From assembly GCF_902806685.2 (NCBI RefSeq), contig NC_048552.1:10009662-10073661 (forward strand): DNA of 64,000 bases, in the 5' to 3' direction. The DNA is from Maniola hyperantus (lineage: Eukaryota > Arthropoda > Insecta > Lepidoptera > Nymphalidae). Made by a program: the position numbers and the translations under genes. Under the pieces are notes generated by a model. The model was not told the origin of the DNA and did not search any database. It saw only the letters and a list, made by a program, of their open reading frames with translations. Below are positions 33,283-43,710 of the stretch, in pieces (within the stretch, counting starts at the first letter, position 1; every line of letters begins with the position of its first letter).

Positions 33283-33465
33283 AAGTCAAAGTCAAATGAT
33301 TTATTCAAAATAGGTAATTAATAACTCTTTTTGATGGTCAGATGTTGGATTTCTAACATATATTGGTGATAATTATTACGCAAACTCAAAACTAAACCTA
33401 CGAGGGTTCCAAACGCGCCCAGGTCTGAGAAGAGCCCACAACAAACTCAGCAGCAGCAAGTAAAA
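33283..33465 (-). repeat. Repeat E copy
   Basis: GTCAAAGTCAAAGTCAAATG, GAGGGTTCCAAACGCGCCCA and GAAGAGCCCACAACAAACTC on the plus strand. The TTTGACT repeats are its 3' tail. Confidence 0.75.
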
Positions 33466-34569
33466 AATACACACCACGACCACGCAATATGACTGTAGTG
33501 AAACGCTGAGGGTTCTTAGTCAATATTGTGAATTTGCACAACTCAGAGATAGCTTGATACGCGATCGTATCGTCTGTAGAATATCCAATTTTGCGCAGAA
33601 ATATGAACCGTCTTTATAAATAGGCAGATATCTAATCGCGGGAGCGTACAATGAAACCGCATAATTTCTAATCCCTCTCAAATTCAAACTCGATAGAGAA
33701 AAGAAATTGACACGCGACGCTGCAAACAAAACGCTAACCGCAACACGCGTAAACAGATTCCCGTAGTCAATTTCCAAATTGCCAACGACCATAAAGTCAA
33801 CCCTCCTTAATCCAATCACACCCCGCGCTTGTCAACGTTTTGTTTCCTCTTTTGTTACTCACCGTCTTAAAATGAACTTTCCTTCTCCAACCAAACTCTC
33901 AAATCATTACGTCAAAAAGTACCTTAATAGCTCAACCTAAAATGGTTGGAAAACAAAGAAACATCTGTAAAGTACGAAAGCGCTACAATACATTTTTCTA
34001 ACCTTTAAATCTCACACACGCAAACATAATACTTCCGACAAGGAGTTAAGGCGCATATTCAAATAATGTGAGTAGAAGTAAAAAATATGTCATCAGGCAG
34101 TTCGAAACAGAGACACGAAAAATTGTTTTTGAAAAAGGAACACAAGAAGAAAATAATCCATTTAGTCGCGTGGCGCGCAAATGCTTCATCCGTTAAGGGA
34201 ATGCGGTACCCGAACGAGATCAAAAAGCATTCGTATTTCGAACACGGCCATCCTTTTATTTCAGCCGGTCAAAGCCGGGGGTTCGAAATTTAAAATGTAC
34301 TTAAATTCAATTCCGTATTTCCGTTTCTCGAACGTACCTATTTTATTTTTCTTTTTTAATTTTCATTCGTGTCCATGGCGAGCTTGTTTTTGTCCATTCA
34401 TAGTTAATGTGGGTGATCTTTTGTAAGGGCTCTCTGTGAAATTGGAGAGGGCACCGTTTTAAGCTTTTTGCGAAATCAAAACTGCTCTTTTTTCTGCACA
34501 TGTGTACATCTTGTTCATTCAATCATATAATTCGTCATAATGAATGTGTCATTTGTTTGAAATGTTGGC
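33466..34569. other. No gene recognised
   Basis: Few interspersed repeats. A 99-codon minus-strand frame (33520-33819) and a 68-codon plus-strand frame (34087-34293) have no recognised domain. Confidence 0.45.
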
Positions 34570-34862
34570 AATGGCACCGATTCTAAGCACAACCTAATTT
34601 TAGAGTATTCGCACCCTCTACTTACTATTGTAATATGAAAAGGACAGAAGCAGTTTGACATTTCTAAATTTAATTTTTAGATGGTAAAACCCGTGATTTT
34701 AGCACGCACTCGCGAACCTACTGTTTAAATTTGTATTGTGCACTAAAATTTAGAGTCTTTAAATGTGAAAGTCATGTTCCGTTCCTTTTTTAGCATTAGT
34801 AAAAAGAAAAGGATGCAGATACTCTTAATTTAGTTTAGAGAGAGACTAGAGAATCGGAAAAA
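34570..34862 (+). mobile_element. MITE, 'CCGATTCTAAGCACAACC' family, copy 1
   Basis: ACCGATTCTAAGCACAACCT, ATATGAAAAGGACAGAAGCA, ACTGTTTAAATTTGTATTGT and TCATGTTCCGTTCCTTTTTT, ending GAGACTAGAGAATCGG. The ends form an imperfect inverted repeat. The same order is found at 36317. Confidence 0.75.
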
Positions 34863-35211
34863 GCTTATTTTGTTCGTTCAAAAATTCGAACATAACACGG
34901 ATAAAAAATTCAATTTTATCGGAAAAAGGTCCACAATTTTTTCGGCGGTGGTTTAAATGGTTGATATATCTGATCCCCTCGTTTAGTGTGAAATGTGGCC
35001 TTTTGAGACCGTGACATACATTCTAATAGTTTTATAAGGGGGAAGGTGAGGGACTGGAGCGGGCGGTGTGACGGGACGGTGAAGAAATATTGAAATTGAA
35101 ATAGCAAATACACGAGAGAGCGATTTGTTATTTGTCTTATTTATATAAAAGAAATAAATGACAAAAAATAAAATGTTAATTTCCTGTTCATTTTCCTTAT
35201 ATTAAAACAAT
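34863..35211. other. No gene recognised
   Basis: AT-rich. Unassigned. Confidence 0.5.
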
Positions 35212-35392
35212 GTGGCTAATTCTGTTGCACACAATTTCCAAACTAAACTAATTTCGCAAGTCTAAATGTATTGCTATTTGCTTACCCCTTTCATAATACT
35301 TACTCCGTGCGAAAAAAGATATCACTAGAATTAGACCTGTTTGACACTAGAATTTAGAGAATTATACACAACAGAATTAGCCTCAATAAAAA
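35212..35392. mobile_element. MITE, relative of the one at 32719
   Basis: TGGCTAATTCTGTTGCACAC at the left and ATACACAACAGAATTAGCCT at the right are inverted. CTAAACTAA, GTCTAAATGTATTGCTAT link it to 32719-32883. Confidence 0.75.
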
Positions 35393-35434
35393 CCTAATTT
35401 GATTTTAATCATGAATTAGAAAGTCTTAATCGGC

Positions 35435-35560
35435 AGGAAAGGCATTCCGAACCAGTGGTAGATGCATCCGACTATTCGTAAGCACTTGTAAAAGTTTATA
35501 CGAATAAAAAAGATTTTCATTTTCATTTTTATTTTCATTTTCATAATAAAAATACAAAGA
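35435..35560 (+). repeat. Dispersed repeat tail with (TTTTCA)n
   Basis: GGCATTCCGAACCAGTGGTA, CACTTGTAAAAGTTTATACG then GATTTTCATTTTCATTTTTA. Same family as 15332. Confidence 0.7.
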
Positions 35561-35698
35561 TAACTATGGCTAGGTAGATTTTTCTTTTTGTCTTATTTTT
35601 GAATGAGTTTAACAGACCCCTGTGCTAAATCATAAAAAAATTTGACTCTGCGTCTCAAAATTCACATGTTAAAAAATAGAACGCTTTAAACATACCTA

Positions 35699-35915
35699 CA
35701 GTGCGACAAGGCTATCTTGGCGCGTGGCAAAAATCTGAACTAACGTTGCCCTCAAGTGTCCCCTTTCTTCTTTTCTTAATATATGGCTTTTTTCAGTGCC
35801 ATATCAGCACAATGCAGTGTCCCCTTTGTTCTTGTTTGAATATTCTAAGCCTTTGTTCTCCAACAGCGCCCCCCTGTCAATGTCATTCAAGTGCCAAGGG
35901 AGCCTTGTCGCACTG
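35699..35915. mobile_element. MITE, 'CAGTGCGACAAGGCT' family, expanded copy
   Basis: 217 bp. Same ends as 25177-25322, and TA flanks both sides (35697-35698, 35916-35917). About 60-70 extra bases follow the first CAAGTGTCCCCTTTCTTC, creating a second CAGTGTCCCCTTTGTTCTTG. The 92-codon frame across it is chance. Confidence 0.85.
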
Positions 35916-35917
35916 TA

Positions 35918-36316
35918 TCTCGTATTTAGTTATAATTACTCTGTTGTTATTATCGTATTTTTTCTTCATCTTTAGATGATTTTTGAACGAGCGAAACCGA
36001 TTGCGTTTTTTCAATAGGATCCCCTGTCAAAGGGTCGTCACACACGCTACATTAGCCGCGGTCAAGGCGCTCGCAGTAAATCGTGTGCGTAAGTGATACG
36101 ACTCGAGAATTTCGGGGACCGACTGAAGTGGACATGTACTGGGAGATTGGTTTAAGTGTAAGGAAAATTGCTTTTGATGTTTAAACACGATTACCAAAAT
36201 GTTTTCAGGGTGTATGTTTCTTTATTACACTGTAATTTCCAAATTCCTGAACAGATTTAGATGTACCTTTATGCTATCATTAGAATCTCTAGCTCTAATT
36301 TAAAGAAATCAATAAT
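35918..36316. other. No gene recognised
   Basis: Unassigned. Confidence 0.5.
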
Positions 36317-36636
36317 GGTGATTCTGAGCATAACTAAATTTCAGAGCATTCGCATCCTCTTCTTACTAATATAATATGAAAAGGACAGACATAGTTTGAC
36401 AGTTTTAAGTTTAATTTAGAGCCGTCAAACCTCGTGAGACTTTAGCTACCAGTTGCGAGCGTATCGTTTAAATTTGTAGCGTACACGAAAATTTAAAGTC
36501 CTTTTAAGGACTCTAAATTTTAGTACATTACATACATTTATGTAAAAATCATGTTCCGTTCTTTTTTTGAAATATTAAAAAGAAGAAGATGCAGATACTC
36601 TAAATTTAGTTTAGCGAAAAACAACAGAATCAACGC
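36317..36636 (+). mobile_element. MITE, 'CCGATTCTAAGCACAACC' family, copy 2
   Basis: GATTCTGAGCATAACTAAAT, ATATGAAAAGGACAGACATA, TCGTTTAAATTTGTAGCGTA and TCATGTTCCGTTCTTTTTTT. Same orientation as copy 1, with a small insertion near 36500. Confidence 0.75.
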
Positions 36637-36639
36637 CAG

Positions 36640-36663
36640 TATGGTGGCTCTAAAGCCACCATA
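36640..36663. repeat. Perfect 10-bp hairpin
   Basis: TATGGTGGCT, loop CTAA, AGCCACCATA. Confidence 0.9.
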
Positions 36664-36678
36664 ATTTCACTAATTTCA

Positions 36679-36724
36679 CATTTGAAAATAGTGCCGTACC
36701 TACGTACGGCACTATTTTCAAATG
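36679..36724. repeat. Perfect 21-bp hairpin
   Basis: CATTTGAAAATAGTGCCGTA then C (36679-36699), 4-base loop CTAC, and its exact reverse complement at 36704-36724. Confidence 0.9.
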
Positions 36725-36867
36725 CAAACTGAATTTTTTTACTTTTTAGTTCGTTTTTGGGCAATTCACCCGTGATTTTAATTTTTTAACTAGGTATGTA
36801 CGATTTGTTTATTATTCTACTAACCGTTAGCACTTGACTTAGATACCACTGAAATACTCTTCCTAGA

Positions 36868-37020
36868 TCAGTGTTTCCTGTCAATTATAATCCGGGTATC
36901 TTTAAAACAAGAGTGAATAGGCATCTTCTAGGTAAACGCGTCCCATCTTAGGCCACATCATCACTTTCCATCAGGTGTGATCGTGGTCAAGCGTGCGCTT
37001 ATAACGAATAAAAAAAAAAA
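36868..37020 (+). pseudogene. LINE-J 3' end: last codons, 3' UTR and A tail
   Basis: The frame FPVNYNPGIFKTRVNRHLLG then KRVPS is the end of a non-LTR reverse transcriptase ORF. The 3' UTR follows (CATCATCACTTTCCATCAGG), then an A10 tail at 37011-37020. 5'-truncated. Confidence 0.65.
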
Positions 37021-37667
37021 CCACCTGGTGGTTAAGATGCATATCAGCAAGTCCTTAATAAACTTTCCGATTTTATAAACTCTGTATTTTTATCCAACTA
37101 AATAATAAAAAACCATTTCTTTACATTACACCGAAATTGGTCATAAATTCATTACAAAACGACACGACGAAGCTACCAAAACGATGCGACTGTCTCTATA
37201 TTAAAATAATAAAAGCACGTTTTTATAACTTTATCAATACCCCCTTAATCGCTAAACATATTAACGGCTTTATTTCTTACTAGCTAAAGTTTCATTTTAA
37301 ACGATTTTTGAATAAGCTCGTATTCTTAGCGGCAAACGAATGTTGGTAATTTTTGGTAGGGTAGAAAGCAAAGTCAATTGGAGCTTGCAGTTGCGGAATT
37401 CGCTATAATTATCCACGACCATATTCTTTATGGAATAAAGCTGCAAATCGCGTGATTTTAAAGTAACGCTACATTGTTAAATGCAAATGTATGCTGGTTA
37501 TTTAGTTGTGGGTAGAACGCGAAGTCAGTTGATGCCGCTCATAGGGATTCATCGTCGCGACAGGAGGTCTTGTTTCCCGACCGTCCTGATATCCAATATT
37601 CACTCACCTCACCATACCTTGGCGTTATTCGCGTTACGGTTCAAGAGATAATGCTATAGGTATAGTA
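37021..37667. other. No gene recognised
   Basis: Unassigned. Confidence 0.5.
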
Positions 37668-37768
37668 CACGACAGGTCAAGGTTACAATTGGGGTATGAG
37701 GCGGAGGGATGCCCCACACACCTGCACAGCGCCCGCAGTAACCCGGTGCGGGATAGGGCGGGTGCTAC
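37668..37768 (+). mobile_element. MITE fragment, third copy of the 'GACAGGTCGA' family
   Basis: ACACGACAGGTCAAGGTTAC, AATTGGGGTATGAGGCGGAG and the GC-rich core. The right end is lost and the sequence joins repeat A. Confidence 0.6.
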
Positions 37769-37905
37769 ATTTTCACGGGCCATCCGTTTAACTGATTTCG
37801 ACGAAATTCGGTTTAGGTTTTGTACTGGAAAAGCAAAGAGTTTCCGCAGGATTTTTAAAAACGTAAATATACGCGGACGACGTCACGTCGTGGGCATCTT
37901 TTATT
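37769..37905 (+). mobile_element. Repeat A partial
   Basis: TTTTCACGGGCCATCCGTTT, GACGAAATTCGGTTTAGGTT and ACGCGGACGACGTCACGTCG. Confidence 0.65.
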
Positions 37906-37974
37906 ACAATAGTAAAATTTGGTTAAGAGCTGACTAGTGATATTCTCTGAAAATAAGTGAGTTTATCAAAATCT

Positions 37975-38190
37975 AAATATATAGGTATAAAAGTAAAAGG
38001 TGACTGACTGATCTGTCAAAGCACAGCTCAAACTACTGGACGGATCGGGCTCAAATTTGGCTTGCAGATAGCTATTATGACGTAGGCATCCGCTAAGAAA
38101 GGATTTTTGAATATTCTACCTCTAAAGGGGCGAAATAGGGGTTTGAAATTTATGTAGTCCACGCGGACGAAGTCGCGAGCATGAGCTACA
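37975..38190 (+). mobile_element. Repeat B copy, nearly complete
   Basis: AAAAGGTGACTGACTGATCT, CTCAAACTACTGGACGGATC, GACGTAGGCATCCGCTAAGA and CACGCGGACGAAGTCGCGAG. Serves as the uninterrupted reference for the copy at 27455. Confidence 0.8.
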
Positions 38191-38199
38191 TAGTTCCAA

Positions 38200-39187
38200 A
38201 TATTTTTTCCTTATTTATAGGACGAATCACCCAACCTTAACTAAAAGCGCAACGCATAAAAACATTAAAGGACTTCATTCCCTTGTCAAACGCTCCGGCA
38301 TCCCGCAAATGTCGTGGAGTTTTCGCAAACGGCGGAATTTGCGCGGAAAAACTTTCCGACTAATATTTCATCCTAATATCGCAGAATAACCGCGAGTTCT
38401 GTCTTTGTTGTTTGTTTTGTGGGAAATACTTACTTTGGGGGTGCCGTTTCACTTGATTATTTTAATTTCAATGTTTTGTTCTTGGCGTCACTTTTTTTAA
38501 TGAAAGTATTTCGTGTAAGTAATTTTTGAACAAGTGTTTCAAAGACAAAATCTAATTCGGCATCATGAATCAAGGCGTTTGGGACGAAGTATTTATTTTT
38601 TAGACTAGAAGTTTTTTGTTATTCAACAATGCTTTGAGTGGGCACGACAAAATTCCACCGGGTGGGATTTCCCTCTCTTTTAGAATGTAATAATAATAAT
38701 GTAATCATATTTACTTTATTGAATAACTCAGTACAGTCCATTACACATGCACTGAATATAGACATGAACCTCATTTCCAACCCAAACGGCCTAACATTGT
38801 GCTGAAATTGAGTCCGAAGTTCGTGATTTCGATCAAAACGGATAAGTTCATTCAGTTTTTTGCTCCTTCTGTTAAATTTCGTTTCGTATACATAAATAGT
38901 GGAAGTTGTTTTGCCGGCTAGTTCACCGGCACGTCACTAATCCGAGATGGCGCTAGTCGCGACATCCGGCGATGGCAGCCGCGTCATTTCCGCTTCCGGC
39001 GGATACAAATAAACCGAGCGTGGATCACACATTGCGTGAGATAAATCGACTGGCTAATTCGGTGGGGATTGTGGGCTTTATAGATAGTTTGTTGATACAC
39101 TTTCAGGGTTAATAAGACTTTTTTTCGGTCAACGTGATGGTTATTTCATTTTAACAGGTTTCAAGTCAACATTATTTTTATTCCTTA
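38200..39187. other. No gene; one GC-rich patch
   Basis: 38930-39015 is GC/CpG-rich (GACATCCGGCGATGGCAGCC) in an AT-rich setting. No start codon, splice signal or repeat identifies it. Confidence 0.4.
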
Positions 39188-39397
39188 CCAGGTGATGCTC
39201 GCGACTTCGTCCGCATGGATTTAGGTTTTTAAAATCCCGTGGAAACTCTTTGGTTTTCTGGGATGAAAGTAGCCCCGGGATATAAGCTATTTCTGTACCA
39301 AATTTCATCAAAATCGGTTAAACGGTTGGGCCGTGAAAAGCTAGCAGACGGACAGACAGACAGACACGCTTTCGCATTTATAATATTAGAATGAATT
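39188..39397 (-). mobile_element. Repeat A copy
   Basis: AGGTGATGCTCGCGACTTCG, CCCCGGGATATAAGCTATTT, a GACAGACAGACAGACA microsatellite and TTCGCATTTATAATATTAGA. Confidence 0.85.
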
Positions 39398-39399
39398 CC

Positions 39400-39485
39400 T
39401 TCAAGGTGTTGTGGACTTATTCAAACCTGGGTGTTTTTGAATCCTCGTAGCGTTCTTTTTAATTTGACGTAAATAATTAACTTTT
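39400..39485 (+). repeat. Repeat E fragment
   Basis: GTTGTGGACTTATTCAAACC and GAATCCTCGTAGCGTTCTTT. Confidence 0.55.
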
Positions 39486-39552
39486 ACAATCCAACAAGAT
39501 ATAATATCTACACTAATATTATAAAGAGGAAAACTTTGTTTGTTTGTTTGTT

Positions 39553-40204
39553 TCTGGTTTAAGACATTTATTGTTCCATAAAGAAATTTCCACTTACATG
39601 GAACTTACAGGCTATTAAAAAGTGGGTTACAAAATTGTATCTTAAAGCGCACAGTGAATACATGGTAGGTACTAGGTACCGAATTAAAATAGGTTAAGTA
39701 GGTAATCATAGGTTATATACATTTCTAATTTCTAGTAGGTACATGTTAAGTATGATATTATTTTATAATAATTACACTAGTAGGTAGTTTTAAAATTTTA
39801 AAGCACCATCATAACAAAATTATACCGACGCATTGCGGGTCGATCGACGGACGACACGAGCCACGGCTGATTCACTGCAAAGATTACATAGATTCATTCA
39901 AAACTGGTTACTAGATGTGGCAACAAAAAATATTGTTTCTACTTGATAAGTTAGCAATTAATTTCATAAGATTATTTATGTTTAAGTTTTACTGCTAAAA
40001 TGGGCTTTGAGTAGTTTTTTAAAAATGTTTACACTTTTGCAATCTTTAATATTTTTAGGAAGTTTATTATACAATTGAGCACTTTCAAAAGTAATATTTC
40101 GTTTACCATAATTAGTCCTTGGTGGGCGTAAGATTATATTGTTGGCACTTCTTAATCGTTGTAATTGAGGATATTTATTTTTAATTGTGAAGGTTATATT
40201 TGAA
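39553..40204 (-). pseudogene. LINE-J reverse transcriptase C-terminus and 3' UTR
   Basis: Minus-strand frame from about 40204 to a TAA at 39982-39984 reads KNKYPQLQRLRSANN, IILRPPRTNYGKRNITFESA, QLYNKLPKNIKDCKSVNIFK and KLLKAHF. This is the typical end of a jockey/CR1-like non-LTR polyprotein (Gly-Lys-Arg, then Ala.LeuTyrAsn..LeuPro, then PheLysLys..Lys). The 430 bp to 39553 would be its 3' UTR, ending in TTGTT-type sequence. The 5' end is truncated: the catalytic reverse transcriptase motifs are not present. It is inserted in a (GTTT)n stretch, so the target duplication cannot be told from the microsatellite. Confidence 0.7.
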
Positions 40205-40808
40205 TATTTGTTTGTTTGTTTGTTTGTTTGGTTGTACTGAATAGGCTCAAAAACTACTGGACCGATTTTAAAAATTCTTTCACCATTCGAAAGCTACATT
40301 ATCCACGAGTAACATAGGCTATATTTTATTTTGGAAAAAAATAGGGTTCCGTAAGATATTTGGGTTTTTCGGACACAAGGTGTAAAAAATCAACCAGAAA
40401 AGTTACTTATTTTGCGTACGCTGCCTAAACTATAAAAGATAGAACCATAAAATGTTCTAATTAATTGTAGATCTTATAAATATCTACAAAAAAGTCCGCG
40501 ACACACTATACCCATCTATGTCGAGTGAGGCACAGCAACCATTTTTTTATTTAAAAATCTTGAATTTTTTTTGGACTACATTTAAACGCGTTTATTTTAC
40601 TCATGCTATTAATCCTTATCAAAATAAATGATTTCATCACTAAGAACAGTTTATGGAGATAATATTTGGTCTTTGAATGATTAAAATTGGACGTTTGGTT
40701 TTGAAGTTATGGCGAAATTAAAATATTACGATTTCTGCTGCACGGCCCGTTGCGAAGTGGGCGTCACCAAGGCGGGGGTGCGCGTGCGGGAGGGGAGTTT
40801 AGATCTAT

Positions 40809-40811
40809 TAA
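40809..40811. other. Harbinger target-site duplication, left
   Basis: TAA directly outside the left inverted repeat, matched by TAA at 45410-45412. Three-base TWA duplications are characteristic of PIF/Harbinger. Confidence 0.85.
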
Positions 40812-40834
40812 GGGTATAAACTGCGTTAAGCGTG
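40812..40834 (+). repeat. Harbinger left terminal inverted repeat
   Basis: 23 bp. Differs from the right end only at the fourth base (T against C). Confidence 0.93.
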
Positions 40835-41060
40835 CCTCTCGCGTGTCCATACAAAAACGACCCGCGCGTGCCCATGCGCGTGCACACGCTCGTGAGCCCG
40901 TCGCGTGATACTTCCGTGCAATGGGGCACGCATGCACGCGACGTGATCACGCATCACGTTGGACGGGTCCACGCGCGAAGCCCGCTAGCGGGTGCACGCG
41001 CGTGCTTGTTCAGTTGACAGCGCTATCTCGAACCGACCGCACGCGCGTGCCCGGCCCATA
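40835..41060. promoter_or_regulatory. Left subterminal repeat region
   Basis: Very GC-rich, with many copies of CACGCG/CGCGTG words, for example GCACGCGCGTGC. The stretch GCGTGCACACGCTCGTGAGC (about 40879) is an imperfect inverted match to GCGTGTGCACGCACGTGAGC of the right arm. Probable binding sites for transposase or MADF protein. It is also the only space for the MADF promoter. Confidence 0.65.
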
Positions 41061-41067
41061 ACAAAAA

Positions 41068-43710
41068 ATGACAAATTTTGATACAGAAAGGGTAATTGTT
41101 GTAGTTCAGTGTCGTCCTGCCATATGGGACCAATCAAGCGAAATATTTAAAGACCGGGACGCTAAATCAAAAGCATGGCTAGACATTTGTAAAGTACTGT
41201 TTGAAAATTTTGATGACTGGAGTGAAGCAGAAAAAAACATACAAGGTAAGTACCTACACTCTTTTTTTATTTTATAATAACGTAGGTTAGGTAAACTATT
41301 CTTTGCGCCTAATTTTTATTTTTAATAATCTATGCAATTAGTTATATATAATTAGTTATTTCAATTGTATTTGTGTCAATTAAATGTTTTCAACAATTAA
41401 TCCAACTATAAAATTAAAACTCGGAATATTTACAATAATTTACCTATGTAAATATAAAATCATGCTTATATTCAAAACTAGTGCAGAGATACTGCGTATT
41501 TCTGAACATTGTGAAATTCGTGTGAACAATGTCCCATAATATTGGTATGGTTTTATATAATTATTGCTCGATAAATTCCAAAGTTCTTTCTTTCGGCCAC
41601 GCGGTCGCCGCCATTTTGCGCGTCACGAGACAACCAGTATGTTCACGACTGCGAGCTTCACACTACTTCACACTATCGGTGTATTTAGGGTTCAAAATCA
41701 TTTTAGGGCAGAAACAGTGGATCGGTAGGTAAATAAATAAAACAATTATCAACTAAAATATTTATTATATTGGTTTTAGAATTGGGCTAGTAACTTTGTA
41801 AAATAAGCGTGCGTTTTGTAGTTTTGTAGGTTTTTCTTTGACATCTCTCAACTTTAGTTTACAACAATCTAAGTTATTTGGTTACATCCTATGATTTTAT
41901 ATAACTAGATTAGTTATACGCCCGCTTTCAAAGGCAAGAGCAATGGAAGGTAATTGCCTACCATGCAGTTAGTCACGCTCCAATCGGTGTCGCGTCTACA
42001 TGTGTTTGAGTACCAATAATATTTTAGTAAAAAAGATGCCTACTTGTGTTTTTAGACACTGTACAAACTACACATCACTGGATGTGTAATGAAAGAAAAA
42101 AGGTTTCATTTTATGCGTAATTACATAACATTTTACCTATTTAATGTAAGAATACTGAATTTCTTATAATTTTCGACTGTCATGGCGGCGCAACTGGTTA
42201 CATCCGATGAATTTAACAAATAAAATCATTAGGTATATTATTAAAATATGCCTGCTATGTTAATAAAAAATGTGTGGTAAAAAACCGTGAAAATTCAATT
42301 ATTGAATGTACATAAATTATAAAAAAGCCTTCAATAAATACTGCGATCTTGCCATGACAGCTGTCCGTCTGCAACGAAATAATCTGCGAAGCTATCGCGT
42401 AATGTATACGAATCTCTGTGGGTATTTCCAATTAACCCCCGAACTGAACGTATATGGTTTGGTATAATGACAATATCATGAAAGTCATTAATTTGACTTC
42501 TTGATCTTATAAAATTATGCAAAATACAAATTGTTTTAAGAAAACAAATTGCTTTGTCTTTTCCAACGTTCAATGGACGATGGAGTATGCGAAATTTATT
42601 AGCCATGATACCAAATGTACACTCAATATAACGTCGCGCTCTCGTTAACCTATAATTGAATATTTTTTTTTTGTAGTTTAAATCGAGAGCTCGAGCATAT
42701 GGCCGCATGACATGGCTAGATAACCCAAATGCTTCATCTCCTACAATAATATAGGGCAAAGCTGCGGTTGCAGCAATGTTGGTTGGTTTATCATTGTGTA
42801 TTACGGGCAATGCTTTGGCAGGAGGAATATCTATTAAGTCATTGTTGATTTGTTCGTACAATCGGCTTTGTGTGAAAATTGCGGAGTCAGATTCTTTACC
42901 CTGCACTCCCACGTTTATATAGGTAAACTCATAGTTGGCGTTACACATTGCAAGCAGTACAATAGAATAGTAATGCTTATAGTTGTAATAGAGGGAACCA
43001 CTATGTGGAGGTCTTATAATGCGTATATGTTTTCCGTCTATTGCACCTATGCAGTTAGGAAACTGGGCTTGCGTTAAAAAACCTTTTTCAGTCTCTACCC
43101 ATAGCGCACGGGAAAATTTTGGTATACATTCTTCCTTTAACCTTTCAATTATAATTTGACAAACTTCTGTTACTATTTTTCTGACCGTGGTTAGTCCTGT
43201 CTGATACGCCAGATGAATATCGACGAAGGTATGTCCACTAACTAAATATCTGTAATAAAATAAAATACCTGTGTTATTGTTTCAGTGAAAAAGCTGCAGC
43301 AAAGATGGAAAACTGCAAGAGACACTTATATAAGAGTGAGGTCTACTAAAAAAAAACTTAAATCAGGCTCCGGTTCCAGGGCAAATAAAACATACGTTTA
43401 CTATAACATGCTGTCATTTTTAGATTCAAACTCGAATACTCAAGGAGAAGAATCGGCAGACAATTTTAATCAGTCAGTAGAGCAAAACGCGTCACCGAGA
43501 ACTTCACAAAATAATACGATTATTGAAGAAGATTTGATTAATGTACCTAGCACCAGCTCCAGCGTTACCAAAGAAACACGATCTTCCAAGAAACGTAAGT
43601 GCGAATCGCCAACTGATTTCGAATTAGAGTTGTTAAATTACGTGAAGAATAACACTGCAGATAATATGGACGAAGACTTGAATTTTTTAAGTCATTATTA
43701 CCAACTGTAA
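41068..43710 (+). CDS. MADF-domain (MADF-BESS-like) accessory protein of the Harbinger element
   Basis: Two exons: 41068-41245 and 43286-43710, joined GT-AG (donor AAG/GTAAGT, acceptor TTGTTTCAG). 200 residues. The MADF domain spans about residues 5-105: CRPAIWDQSSEIFKDRDAKS (W20), W37, W51, then across the splice junction KKLQQRWKTARDTYIR (W67) and YVYYNMLSFL. MADF is a Myb-like trihelix DNA-binding fold. In Harbinger elements such a partner binds the element ends and helps bring the transposase into the nucleus. The acidic C-terminus ends NMDEDLNFLSHYYQL, where a BESS motif starts. Deleting one T from a T-run at 43683-43688 seems to have shifted the frame: the next frame continues SLLPTVKKL and stays open to a TAA at 43878-43880 (about 257 residues in all). 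The start is the first in-frame ATG after the subterminal repeats. The intron contains the transposase's last exon on the other strand. Confidence 0.85.
42036..42115 (+). pseudogene. THAP zinc-finger N-terminal remnant in the MADF intron
   Basis: ATG at 42036 opens MPTCVFRHCTNYTSLDV before a stop at 42087-42089. Another frame overlapping this stop (from ATG 42089) reads MKEKRFHFMR. THAP domains begin Met-Pro-x-Cys-x(2-4)-Cys and carry a 'FHRFP' motif 15-25 residues later; both are recognisable, in different frames. The second Cys-x2-His pair of the zinc site is absent. THAP modules occur in P-element-type transposases and host regulators. It is either a captured fragment or a trace of an earlier insertion. 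Not part of either Harbinger gene. Confidence 0.45.

Noticed and set aside
33520..33819. 99-codon open frame on minus in a low-repeat stretch
   Set aside because: No motif, no flanking exon that continues it. Kept only as unassigned sequence.
35701..35979. 92-codon plus-strand frame
   Set aside because: Lies across a non-coding MITE with inverted ends.
41529..41732. Extra exon or cargo gene in the MADF intron
   Set aside because: 67-codon frame without a known domain or fitting splice sites.
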